Source: RGIG3528 sp964653855
GTDB lineage: Bacteria > Bacillota > Clostridia > Lachnospirales > Lachnospiraceae
Length of the DNA stretch: 64,000 bases
NCBI GenBank assembly: GCA_964653855.1
Contig: CAZZFV010000003.1
Coordinates: forward strand, 1 to 64,000
Direction: 5' to 3'
Positions within the stretch are counted from its first letter, which is position 1. The number at the start of each line of letters is the position of its first letter. This document shows, piece by piece, positions 26,415-33,417 of this stretch. The position numbers and the translations under genes were made by a program. The notes beneath the pieces were generated by a model. That model ran no database searches. It was not told the DNA's origin and was given only the letters and a program-made list of their open reading frames with translations.

Positions 26415-27683
26415 ATGCAAATTGATATCGACGGGTATCTTGTCCTTAAGGTTTTGAAAGAGAACCGTTATGGGGCGGTGATACTTGCCGAACACAGAGA
26501 TCTTAAGGCAAGGCGCATAATCAAATGCCTTTCCGAACACCATCCCGATCATGATCTGCTGCTTAAAGAAGCAATCATTTTACAAAAATTCAAAAGTCCG
26601 CAAATTCCGATTGTTTACGATATATGGAAAAAAGACGGATTTACATTTCTTTCGGAGGAATTTATCGAAGGTGAGTCCCTTAAAAATTACCTCAATCGAA
26701 AAAATTCTCTTACAGATTCTGAGCTTCTGGATCTTTCGATCCAATTATCCGAAATTCTGATTTATATTCATAATCCCGCGCACCGCATACTTCACCTTGA
26801 CCTTAAGCCGGAAAACATAATCATATCCGACAAAAAAGTAATGTTGATTGATTTCGGCAGTGCTGTTTGTTGCAAAAAAAAGACGTCGGAAACATTGATT
26901 TACGGGACAAGAGGATATTCGGCGCCGGAACAGAACGAGGGCATGAATGTGACATTTTTGACGGATATATATGCTCTCGGAAAGATTTTTGAATATATGC
27001 TGATGTTTACGCCCGTAGCGCCGGCAGGATTCAAAAAGATTGTGAATAAAGCTTTGAGAAAAAGAAAGAGCGTTTATTTAAGCACTGCAGAGTTAAAGGA
27101 AGATTTAACTAAGCTTAAAAAGTCGGGAAAAGTAAAAAAAAACGAGGAAGGTGTGTGGATTGCCGTTACGGGCGTTCCGACCGCGTATCACGGCACCTGG
27201 TTTTCGCTTATGCTTGCGGAACTCTTGCAAAAAAAGAAAAAAGGACGTGTGCTGCTACTTGACTGCAACGAAAAGGGAAACTTAGAGTATGTTGAGGACA
27301 GGCGTGCGTCTGCGGGATCACAAAGCTATTCTTTTGATTTTGACAAAATTACGGTAGGCAAACGCGTGCTTTCGGAGGACGTCAAAAGATGGCGGGGAAG
27401 AGACTATCAATATGTTATTTGTGATTTTGGAAGTGAACTTTCCGATGCCGCCGAAATACGTTTTTCGAAGAAGTACCTGGTCGGAAGCCTTCTGCCGTGG
27501 ACCGTAACCGAATGGGATACCGCACTTTCGTGCTCCGGATACGGAAAAAAGACCGGAGTCATCATTACCGAGGGTGATGGCATGTTCGGACCAAAAAACA
27601 TGGCAAAATGTGATGTGATAAAGCTTAACAGCTTCAGAATATCACGCAAAGTAACCGGTTGTATCTTGAGAGGATTAAAATAG
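26415..27683 (+). CDS. Hanks-type Ser/Thr kinase fused to a ParA/MinD-like domain
   Basis: A 422-residue protein with no membrane helix. The kinase part (about 1-245) keeps the ATP lysine (ARRIIKCL), the catalytic loop ILHLDLKPENII with Asp and Asn, the DFG (LIDFGSA) and APE (YSAPEQ) motifs, so it looks active; the usual HRD Arg is Leu. The C-terminal part (about 255-422) looks like a degenerate P-loop ATPase of the ParA/MinD type: VTGVPTAYHGTWFSLMLAELL in the P-loop position (no GK-T), LLLDCNEKGNLEY, and YQYVICDFGSE as the Walker B-like strand. There are no PASTA domains. The start is the ATG at 26415 behind GGAGAGAAAGG. The next gene is an atypical LytTR regulator with its own promoter. Kinase assignment is strong; the second domain is an inference. 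Confidence 0.8.
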   Translation: MQIDIDGYLVLKVLKENRYGAVILAEHRDLKARRIIKCLSEHHPDHDLLLKEAIILQKFKSPQIPIVYDIWKKDGFTFLSEEFIEGESLKNYLNRKNSLTDSELLDLSIQLSEILIYIHNPAHRILHLDLKPENIIISDKKVMLIDFGSAVCCKKKTSETLIYGTRGYSAPEQNEGMNVTFLTDIYALGKIFEYMLMFTPVAPAGFKKIVNKALRKRKSVYLSTAELKEDLTKLKKSGKVKKNEEGVWIAVTGVPTAYHGTWFSLMLAELLQKKKKGRVLLLDCNEKGNLEYVEDRRASAGSQSYSFDFDKITVGKRVLSEDVKRWRGRDYQYVICDFGSELSDAAEIRFSKKYLVGSLLPWTVTEWDTALSCSGYGKKTGVIITEGDGMFGPKNMAKCDVIKLNSFRISRKVTGCILRGLK

Positions 27684-27752
27684 GACATTTGCTCGTCACA
27701 AAGCTTAAGTCGTGTATTATTCAATCGGTGATCAACAAAAAAATGTATTTTA

Positions 27753-27794
27753 AAGCCCGTGCATCTGTCCGCAAAAACGATGAACGGGCTTTTT
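27753..27794 (+). terminator. Terminator after the kinase gene
   Basis: AAAGCCCGT (27753-27761) pairs with ACGGGCTTT (27784-27792) around a 22-nt loop, followed by T residues to 27794. Confidence 0.65.
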
Positions 27795-27825
27795 ATGTTT
27801 AACTTATAATTTAATCCACTATATA

Positions 27826-27854
27826 TTGTATTTTAATCCCTGAAATGATATAAT
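27826..27854 (+). promoter_or_regulatory. Promoter of LytTR regulator
   Basis: -35 TTGTAT (27826-27831), 17-nt spacer, perfect -10 TATAAT (27849-27854). The leader would be about 110 nt. Confidence 0.65.
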
Positions 27855-27970
27855 TGAATACATGGTTGCGCGTTTTGTGGCCGAATCCGGTAAGTGTTTT
27901 TTTCATGTATTTCGGAATAAGGAAACGGGGCCGCAAACATAAAATTTAATATACGGAGGAGAAATGAAAA

Positions 27971-28681
27971 ATGTTTAGTGTTGGGATTTGCGATGATGAG
28001 GAATATCATCGCAGAATTTTGATCGGTTCGTGTGAGAGCTTTTTCAAGGCAAATTCAATATCCGGGACATGCACCGTGTTTTCATCGAAGGAAGCAGTAC
28101 TTGAGTACGACGGAGATGAAATGACGGTGCTTTTTTTTTCGCTCGGATCGAGAGAAAAAGAAAAAACCGGGTTTTTGCGGAAGCTTGGGAAGACCAAAAA
28201 ATTTTTCAGAGTTATTTGCATGTCAAACCAACTGTTGGGGATTGTTGGGTTAATCAATTTGGGAATATTTGAAATATGGAATAAACCCGTGAAAGAAAAA
28301 AAGGTGCATGGATTTTTGCGTAATACATTGGCTCACAAGACAAAACCTGAAAGAGTTAAAATCATGGATTTTGCAGGGGCACGGATTCTCGATCCGTTTA
28401 AAATAGTTTCGCTTTCGGCATACGGAAATTATACGATGATTCATACGGAAGCCGGGGCTCATTTTGCGACGGGCCAAATTCACGAGTGGGAAATGAAACT
28501 TTCGGAATATGATATCATAAGATGCCATAAGTCGTATCTTGTGAACATGTTGTACGTTGAACATATATTCTCAAGACACATACGTCTCAAAGAAACGGAT
28601 ACGGTTATTCCGATCGGATACAGCTATGCAAAGAAATTTAAAGAGGAGTATCAAAAAACATTGAGAAAACGGGAAGGTTGA
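27971..28681 (+). CDS. LytTR-type regulator with a degenerate receiver domain
   Basis: The 236-residue protein has an N-terminal receiver-like domain (SVGICDDEEYHRRIL, with the acidic pair) and a C-terminal LytTR DNA-binding domain (IVSLSAYGNYTMIHTEA; IIRCHKSYLVNMLYVE), as in AgrA/ComE-type regulators. At the phosphoacceptor strand the sequence reads MTVLFFSLGSREKE, with Ser where Asp is expected, while the later Lys-Pro (WNKPVKEK) is kept. It is therefore probably not activated by ordinary Asp phosphorylation. No histidine kinase is adjacent; the nearest partner is the upstream Ser/Thr kinase fusion. GGAGGAGAAATG precedes the start; an ATG seven bases upstream is blocked by a stop codon. Confidence 0.85.
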   Translation: MFSVGICDDEEYHRRILIGSCESFFKANSISGTCTVFSSKEAVLEYDGDEMTVLFFSLGSREKEKTGFLRKLGKTKKFFRVICMSNQLLGIVGLINLGIFEIWNKPVKEKKVHGFLRNTLAHKTKPERVKIMDFAGARILDPFKIVSLSAYGNYTMIHTEAGAHFATGQIHEWEMKLSEYDIIRCHKSYLVNMLYVEHIFSRHIRLKETDTVIPIGYSYAKKFKEEYQKTLRKREG

Positions 28682-28727
28682 CGAAATGTTCGGAGAGTCG
28701 GAACGTGATTTAATAAAATGTGATACA

Positions 28728-28760
28728 AAAAAACCGGATTTGAAAGAGGTCCGGTTTTTT
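28728..28760. terminator. Bidirectional terminator
   Basis: AAAAAACCGGA (28728-28738) pairs with TCCGGTTTTTT (28750-28760). It separates the LytTR gene from the convergent metallo-beta-lactamase-fold gene. Confidence 0.85.
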
Positions 28761-28785
28761 ATTGCGAAGTTGAACTTTAAGTTTT

Positions 28786-29403
28786 TTATATATAAATATA
28801 CATGTCGTCCTTTGACGCATTTGCATATACGCTCTCAAGTTGTCTTATGATTACGTTTTTGGGATATATAAAGCGTTCCTTGTGGCTTAAGAGTAATTTT
28901 TTTGCGGGGAGAGTCTTTAAAAATTCGATTTCGTCTTTCAACAAATTCTTGTTGTAAATCTGCTTATTGTCTTTTTCGGCGGAATATGCTGCGTCGCCCA
29001 TGAAAGCAAATTCGTCGTCTATTGACATTCCGATGCATCCCTTGGCGTGGGACGAAGGAATGGGGAAAATTTTGATTTCGACGCCGTCCGAAAATGCGAG
29101 GGGAGCTGCGACTACGGTTCCTTTTTTTATATGTTTTATTGTTTCTTGCCCGCCGTAAATATTGGGGAAATCGATATTTACAATGTTTCCCGTGTGATCC
29201 GAATGAAAATGCGAGAGTACAAAAACGGGCAATTTATCGGGATTGTTTAAAAGTACCGTATTTAGTTCGGATAAAGGTTCGGGATTCGCACCCACGTCGA
29301 ATATGAAAATTTTTGTGTCACCCGTAACTATTCCTATGTCTGCGGAAAGAGGATCGGGGGTCGCTTTGATATATGAGATTCTGTCATTGATTTTTGTTAA
29401 CAT
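28786..29403 (-). CDS. Metallo-beta-lactamase-fold hydrolase
   Basis: A 205-residue MBL-fold protein. The metal-binding signature is VLSHFHSDHTGNI (HxHxDH) near residue 65, followed by a downstream His (SSHAKGCIGM, near 118), an Asp (FMGDAAYS) and a final His (LLSHKERF), giving a full two-metal site. It resembles compact glyoxalase II-like or competence-type MBL proteins, but the substrate cannot be told. There is no signal peptide. The ribosome site is weak. The gene is preceded by a leader of about 150 nt with strong secondary structure and a terminator-like hairpin, so attenuation is possible. Confidence 0.85.
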   Translation of the reverse strand: MLTKINDRISYIKATPDPLSADIGIVTGDTKIFIFDVGANPEPLSELNTVLLNNPDKLPVFVLSHFHSDHTGNIVNIDFPNIYGGQETIKHIKKGTVVAAPLAFSDGVEIKIFPIPSSHAKGCIGMSIDDEFAFMGDAAYSAEKDNKQIYNKNLLKDEIEFLKTLPAKKLLLSHKERFIYPKNVIIRQLESVYANASKDDMYIYI

Positions 29404-29476
29404 GTTGTAACCCGGCTTTCATCATATGGCGGTGCGTGAAAAATGATTTATCGGGCAAGGCAAGGTAATTCCCGAT

Positions 29477-29555
29477 AAAAAAACCGCAAAGCGGTACGAT
29501 AATCGATTATGAGAAGTCGGTTTTAACTTCTCAATTAACATTCACACATCGATTT
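29477..29555 (-). ncRNA. Candidate structured leader RNA or small RNA
   Basis: Read on the minus strand, downstream of a perfect TATAAT, about 79 nt fold into nested stems. The outer stem of 7 bp joins 29548-29554 to 29501-29507 and encloses a 7-bp hairpin (GAGAAGT/ACTTCTC, 29526-29532 with 29511-29517). Then comes a compact ACCGC/GCGGT hairpin (29491-29495 with 29483-29487) running into seven T (minus strand). This is promoter, folded element and intrinsic terminator, either a small RNA or an attenuating leader of the MBL gene. A further stem TTTATCGGG/CCCGATAAA (29447-29455 with 29471-29479) overlaps the T-run side. It matches no riboswitch class I recognise. Confidence 0.5.
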
Positions 29556-29561
29556 TCGGTG

Positions 29562-29567
29562 ATTATA
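29562..29567 (-). promoter_or_regulatory. -10 element for the structured RNA / MBL transcript
   Basis: Perfect TATAAT on the minus strand. No convincing -35 hexamer is visible at 16-18 nt. The 320-nt gap 29404-29723 holds this promoter, the structured RNA and the promoter of the plus-strand channel module; nothing else is apparent. Confidence 0.55.
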
Positions 29568-29647
29568 GCACAAAATGTATATTTGTGGGAGTTAAGATGT
29601 TAAAATAAAAAATAATGCCTTTAAAAGAACATTTTTTTGACACATGA

Positions 29648-29675
29648 TTGACCAAAACCAAGGTTAAAGTATCTA
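29648..29675 (+). promoter_or_regulatory. Candidate promoter of the ExbB/ExbD-like module
   Basis: -35 TTGACC (29648-29653), 16-nt spacer, -10 TATCTA (29670-29675). A second TTGACA lies 11 nt further upstream without a good -10. Confidence 0.4.
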
Positions 29676-29723
29676 AAAAAGGGCGCAGCAAAAGATTATA
29701 ACGCACCGACGGGAGGGAAAAAT

Positions 29724-30404
29724 ATGGGCGGATTTGAAGGAATTGCGGGATTTATATCGGAATATGACAATTTACTTATTTTCATATTTGCGGGGATAAA
29801 CTTTGGCGTGTTTATCGCCTCGCTTGTATTAAAGTCAAAGGGCAACGCGATCCGTTACCCGAAGGGTGAGCTCATTACGGGAACGGCGGCAAAAGTACAG
29901 GTTTCGAAGGAAACGGGAAAACGTCTTCGCGATTACGGTCACAAAATGCTTATTTTATATCAAATATATGCAAATCTTACGGCTACGTTTCCCTTACTCG
30001 GAATACTCGGAACCGTTGCGGCACTCATAACCGTTGCGGAATCTCCCGACTTAATGGAAAACTTAATGGTTGCGCTTACAACAACGCTTAACGGTGTCAT
30101 ATTCGCAATTATATTTAAATGCCTTGACGCGGTCATTTCGGCGCCGCTCGATTCGTTCCTCGGAGTTGTGGATTCTGTTGAGGAATTGCTTGAGGAAGCG
30201 GGAAAGGGCGATATTGAGATAGTTGATGCGGAAAACACGGCCGGAACCGGTAAGGATACGGAAACACAGGAAGAGCCGGGTAAAGATGCGGTAAATAAGG
30301 AAGAAAAAGGTAAAAATACCGTAAGTGAATTAAAGATTGTCGAAGAAAAAATAACTCAGGTTTCCGAAACGGGAGAAGAAGATGAGAAAGAGACGAACGC
30401 GTGA
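29724..30404 (+). CDS. MotA/TolQ/ExbB-type proton channel protein
   Basis: The 226-residue protein has three predicted helices: about 16-36 (LLIFIFAGINFGVFIASLVL), 84-104 and 112-140. The second and third carry the family signature, FPLLGILGTVAALITV followed by LMVALTTTLNGVIFAIIFK, which matches TolQ/ExbB (LLGLLGTV and ALTTTxxG). After the third helix is an acidic, Lys/Glu-rich cytosolic tail of about 75 residues. ExbB/TolQ/MotA subunits form the pentameric stator of ion-driven motors around a dimer of ExbD/TolR/MotB. The next gene overlaps by 23 nt and encodes an ExbD/MotB-like partner. No outer-membrane or flagellar genes are nearby. Ribosome site GGGAGGG is strong. Confidence 0.85.
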   Translation: MGGFEGIAGFISEYDNLLIFIFAGINFGVFIASLVLKSKGNAIRYPKGELITGTAAKVQVSKETGKRLRDYGHKMLILYQIYANLTATFPLLGILGTVAALITVAESPDLMENLMVALTTTLNGVIFAIIFKCLDAVISAPLDSFLGVVDSVEELLEEAGKGDIEIVDAENTAGTGKDTETQEEPGKDAVNKEEKGKNTVSELKIVEEKITQVSETGEEDEKETNA

Positions 30405-31257
30405 TATTGTTATCGAGCTTACGTCTTTACTCGATATCGTAATGATTTTGATTTTTGCCGTTATGATAGAAAACAGCAAGCTTGTCAAGGAAAGCGAGGC
30501 AAAGCTCGATACGGCAACAAAGCAAATAGAACAAATGACCGAAGACGAAAAAAAGACTGCGGAAGAATATGAGGCCGCTTTGTCGGAGAAAGATACGGAA
30601 ATCGCCGGTGCGCTTGAGTCATTGAGCGTAAAGGAAGGTGAGCTCACGGCGGCAAAGGATGAAATCGCCCTAAAGGAAACGGAAATCAGCGATGCCAAAG
30701 AATATATTTCGCAAAAAGAAACCGAGCTTACGGCAGCGGAAGACACAATAACCGCACTTGAGCAGGAAAAGGACGATATTTCGGAAGAATTAAAAATCGC
30801 TCTTCGCAAGCTTTCGGAAGGCGAAGTGGAGGAATTGATCGCAAAGATTAAAAATGCGGAGCTGAAAAACGCCGGATATGAGTATATGGACAGTCTCGTT
30901 GTCGTATATAATGTTGGAATCGAAAGTATATACGAAAGCGATACGGATGATGTGCCGCTATACCGGACGCTTAAAATGTCAAGATCCGGGACAACTGACG
31001 AGGACGTTTTTTACGAATTTAACGATTCGACAGCCAGGAGCATTGCGATAGACGAAATGAAAGTCAAGCTTGTGGCGGGAATCGATAATGTAATAGCCGA
31101 TGCGGCTGAAGACGTAAACATTTATATAATTCTCACCTATTACAGTAACGATCGCACGCTTTATGTGGACAGGCTGCGTGTAAACGAAGCGCTTGTTGAG
31201 ATTACCGGAAAGTATGCCGGTGAAGTTTCATACAGAATCAACGTACTTAATGAGTAA
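30382..31257 (+). CDS. ExbD/MotB-like membrane protein with long coiled coil
   Basis: A 291-residue protein with a basic N-terminus (MRKRRTRD) and a single membrane helix about residues 9-29 (IELTSLLDIVMILIFAVMI). The helix contains Asp18, at the position of the channel-lining Asp of ExbD, TolR and MotB. Residues about 32-165 form a Glu/Lys/Ala-rich coiled coil with heptad-like repeats. A folded C-terminal domain (about 170-291, including VNIYIILTYYSNDRTLYVDRLRVNEAL) could be a diverged OmpA/MotB-like or unrelated domain. It overlaps the upstream channel gene by 23 nt, so they are translationally coupled. By analogy with ZorB and MotB, the coiled coil would place a partner-binding domain outside the membrane. 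The function of the motor is unknown. Confidence 0.75.
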   Translation: MRKRRTRDIVIELTSLLDIVMILIFAVMIENSKLVKESEAKLDTATKQIEQMTEDEKKTAEEYEAALSEKDTEIAGALESLSVKEGELTAAKDEIALKETEISDAKEYISQKETELTAAEDTITALEQEKDDISEELKIALRKLSEGEVEELIAKIKNAELKNAGYEYMDSLVVVYNVGIESIYESDTDDVPLYRTLKMSRSGTTDEDVFYEFNDSTARSIAIDEMKVKLVAGIDNVIADAAEDVNIYIILTYYSNDRTLYVDRLRVNEALVEITGKYAGEVSYRINVLNE

Positions 31258-31288
31258 CAATTAAAACCGAAAGAGAGGCTTATTTAAT

Positions 31289-31849
31289 ATGAAAAAGATT
31301 TTCAGAACAATTTTTACCTTGGCACTTTGCGCATTATGTTTTTGCATAGGCTCGATACTGGGCGGTGACGGACTCGGAATAGGAGTCGGAATCGGGCTCG
31401 GAAAGGGCGACGGGAATATCACAAAAGAGGATCTTGAAAAATTTGTTGACAGCACGGGTGATAAGATCGAAGAAGGCAAGGAATACATTGAAAATATTGT
31501 CGCAACCGTGACACCGGGGACGGATTCAAATTCGGACAACAATAATGAAGACGGTAAGACAATTACCGCAACGCCCACAACAGCTCCCACACCCACACCG
31601 CATCCTTATACGCTTGTTTCGCAAATCACAATAGCCGTCGGAAGACAGGGATATACGTTTTACGGAGAGCAGTGTGAGAACGCGGATGACTTAAGCAGCA
31701 AGATCACTGAAGCGCATACGCTTAATCCGTCGGTTACGTTTCTTGTGGATTACAGTCTTGCGACAGAAAGCATGAAGAACGAGGTGCAGCAGGTAATTGA
31801 CGATCAGATAAAGGCAAACGGAATCAGCTTCGACATAAAATATGAATAA
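31289..31849 (+). CDS. Exported protein with an ExbD/TolR periplasmic-like domain
   Basis: The 186-residue protein has an N-terminal signal or anchor (IFRTIFTLALCALCFCIGSIL), a glycine-rich stretch (about 26-48), a Thr/Pro-rich linker (about 88-108) and a C-terminal domain of about 75 residues. That domain reads SQITIAVGRQGYTFYGEQC, then LNPSVTFLVDYSLATE, then QQVIDDQIKANGISFDIKY. Its order (beta strand with a 'gG.x' turn, helix, beta strand ending in D, helix, 'aGI..' strand) matches the extracytoplasmic domain of ExbD/TolR. It follows the ExbD/MotB-like gene by 31 nt and ends at a strong terminator, so it completes a three-gene module. The ExbD likeness is my inference from pattern, not an alignment. 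Confidence 0.6.
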   Translation: MKKIFRTIFTLALCALCFCIGSILGGDGLGIGVGIGLGKGDGNITKEDLEKFVDSTGDKIEEGKEYIENIVATVTPGTDSNSDNNNEDGKTITATPTTAPTPTPHPYTLVSQITIAVGRQGYTFYGEQCENADDLSSKITEAHTLNPSVTFLVDYSLATESMKNEVQQVIDDQIKANGISFDIKYE

Positions 31850-31869
31850 GGGATTTTGAATGCATATAA

Positions 31870-31903
31870 AAAAAGCGACCAGCCATGCGGTTGGTCGCTT
31901 TTT
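31870..31903. terminator. Bidirectional terminator
   Basis: A stem of about 12 bp (31870-31881 with 31892-31903) around GCCATGCGGT, A-rich before and T-rich after. It closes the channel module and the convergent DMT-dut-aminopeptidase operon. Confidence 0.88.
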
Positions 31904-31969
31904 AAGTTTTATTTAACGCCTTGTGAATAACGTTTGCCGGAAGCCTTATTAATTGTGTTTGTGCCCGTT

Positions 31970-32908
31970 TTAAGCTTTTTGTTTTATGTGTTTTTTGATG
32001 ATCTTGTCAAAAGGCAATTGCGAAATAATGATTGCAATAAACATGAGAATGCATCCGATTTTTTCCCGTGTGCTTAAGTGCTCGTTTAAAATGAGCCAGC
32101 CGGAGAGCACGGCAAAAACGGATTCCATGCTCATTATGAGAGAAGCAATCGTGGGATTAAGTCCGTTTTGACCGATTATTTGAAGCGTATAAGCGACTCC
32201 GCAGCTCATAACGCCCGAATAGAAGAGCGATACGGCTGTGCCTGCGGTTAAAAAGTAACCGATCCACGCGCTGATTCCCATAGGCACAATATCAAAGCAT
32301 ATTGCGGGAATTATCGACAACACTCCGCATGTGCAAAATTGTATGCATGAGAGTCTCACGCCGTCGACTTCGGGCGAAAATCTGTCAACAAACAGGATGT
32401 GAATCGCAAATGCGACAGCGCAAAGCATTACAAAGACATCAGAGGATGCAATATAAAACTCCGAATTCATGCAAAGAAGGTAGAGCGCGAAAAACGCGAT
32501 TATTGTTGCGACCCAGACGTTTACGGGACTCTTTTTCTTTAAAACTAACGAGAATATCGGGACAAGCAAAATATAAAAAGTTGTGATAAATCCCGCTTTT
32601 CCCGAGTCTGTGCCGAGCGTTATTCCGTATTGCTGGAGAGTTGACGCAAGGAAAAGAAAAATTCCGCAAATTATTCCGTATTTTAATTGCTTCTTTTTGG
32701 CTTCGGGTGTGATCGGCTTTTTGGCGTTTCCTTTTTTGTCAAAAAAGAAGATTACGGGAAGCAATACGACAGAACCTATAAAGGACCTTATGCCGTTGAA
32801 AGCAAAAGGTCCGATTGCGTCGCCGCCGGTGCTTTGCGCCACGAATGACGAGCCCCAGATGACGGCGGTAAGTACAAGTAACAATGAGTGTTTTATTTGG
32901 TTGTTCAT
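31970..32908 (-). CDS. EamA/DMT-family transporter
   Basis: A 312-residue protein with ten predicted helices arranged as two EamA repeats (first beginning LLLVLTAVIWGSSFVAQ, second around residue 155). The typical SVFAVLSGWLILNEHLS motif lies near the end of repeat two, and the tail is Lys-rich and cytosolic. Members export small metabolites, often amino acids; the substrate is not evident. It overlaps the end of dut by 4 nt (ATGA arrangement), so it is the last gene of the pepM18-dut-DMT operon. Confidence 0.9.
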   Translation of the reverse strand: MNNQIKHSLLLVLTAVIWGSSFVAQSTGGDAIGPFAFNGIRSFIGSVVLLPVIFFFDKKGNAKKPITPEAKKKQLKYGIICGIFLFLASTLQQYGITLGTDSGKAGFITTFYILLVPIFSLVLKKKSPVNVWVATIIAFFALYLLCMNSEFYIASSDVFVMLCAVAFAIHILFVDRFSPEVDGVRLSCIQFCTCGVLSIIPAICFDIVPMGISAWIGYFLTAGTAVSLFYSGVMSCGVAYTLQIIGQNGLNPTIASLIMSMESVFAVLSGWLILNEHLSTREKIGCILMFIAIIISQLPFDKIIKKHIKQKA

Positions 32909-33417
32909 TTTGATGTGCTGCCGAGACCACCGTTTCGGGTATTGATTACGGAATCGTCCGTTGTTATTCCGAACGGAACAAAAATCCCTTGCGCAAATGC
33001 GTCCCCCGAATTTATGGTGACGGCCTTTCCTTCATGTGAATCGTTTGTGATTTTTATAAAAATGTGTCCTTCGTTGTCCGAATAAAAGTAATCGCTGTCT
33101 ATTATTCCCACGGAATTGTCAAGCTGCAAGCGGTACTTAAATCCGAGCCCGCTCCGGGGGAAAATCATGAGACAATAGTCTTCGCGCATTTCGGCGCTGA
33201 TTCCCGTCGGAATTTTTATGCTTTTTCCGGGCTCGAGTATAAATGAAACCGTGCTTCTGAAATCATATCCCGCACTTCCGCGTGTTGCGCGTGTGGGAAG
33301 TGCGAGATTTTGATATGCCGTAATAGCTTCCGTTTCCGATTTGTCTTTAAAAGTGTCCAAATAATCCTTTACAAACCGTTTTTCGGAAATAATTTTAAAA
33401 GAGGCAATTCTTTCCAT
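32905..33417 (-). CDS. dut: dUTP diphosphatase
   Basis: The 170-residue trimeric-type dUTPase keeps all five motifs: ATRGSAGYDFRS (motif 1), FPRSGLGFKYRL (2), NSVGIIDSDY (3), INSGDAFAQGIFVPF (4) and NTRNGGLGSTSK (5, arginine/glycine-rich tail). It hydrolyses dUTP to dUMP, keeping uracil out of DNA. About 30 residues precede motif 1, slightly more than in minimal dUTPases. The ATG at 33417 overlaps the stop of the aminopeptidase gene (TAATG) and follows AAAGGAG, which decides the start. The neighbours are not phage genes, so I take it as the housekeeping copy. Confidence 0.93.
   Translation of the reverse strand: MERIASFKIISEKRFVKDYLDTFKDKSETEAITAYQNLALPTRATRGSAGYDFRSTVSFILEPGKSIKIPTGISAEMREDYCLMIFPRSGLGFKYRLQLDNSVGIIDSDYFYSDNEGHIFIKITNDSHEGKAVTINSGDAFAQGIFVPFGITTDDSVINTRNGGLGSTSK

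Noticed and set aside
27862..27942. 26-codon reading frame starting at the predicted transcript start of the LytTR gene
   Set aside because: No ribosome site, and composition gives no sign of a peptide signal or export sequence. A leaderless peptide is possible but unsupported.
32905..33417. dUTPase as a prophage marker
   Set aside because: The neighbours are an aminopeptidase and a transporter in a tight operon; no phage genes are present.
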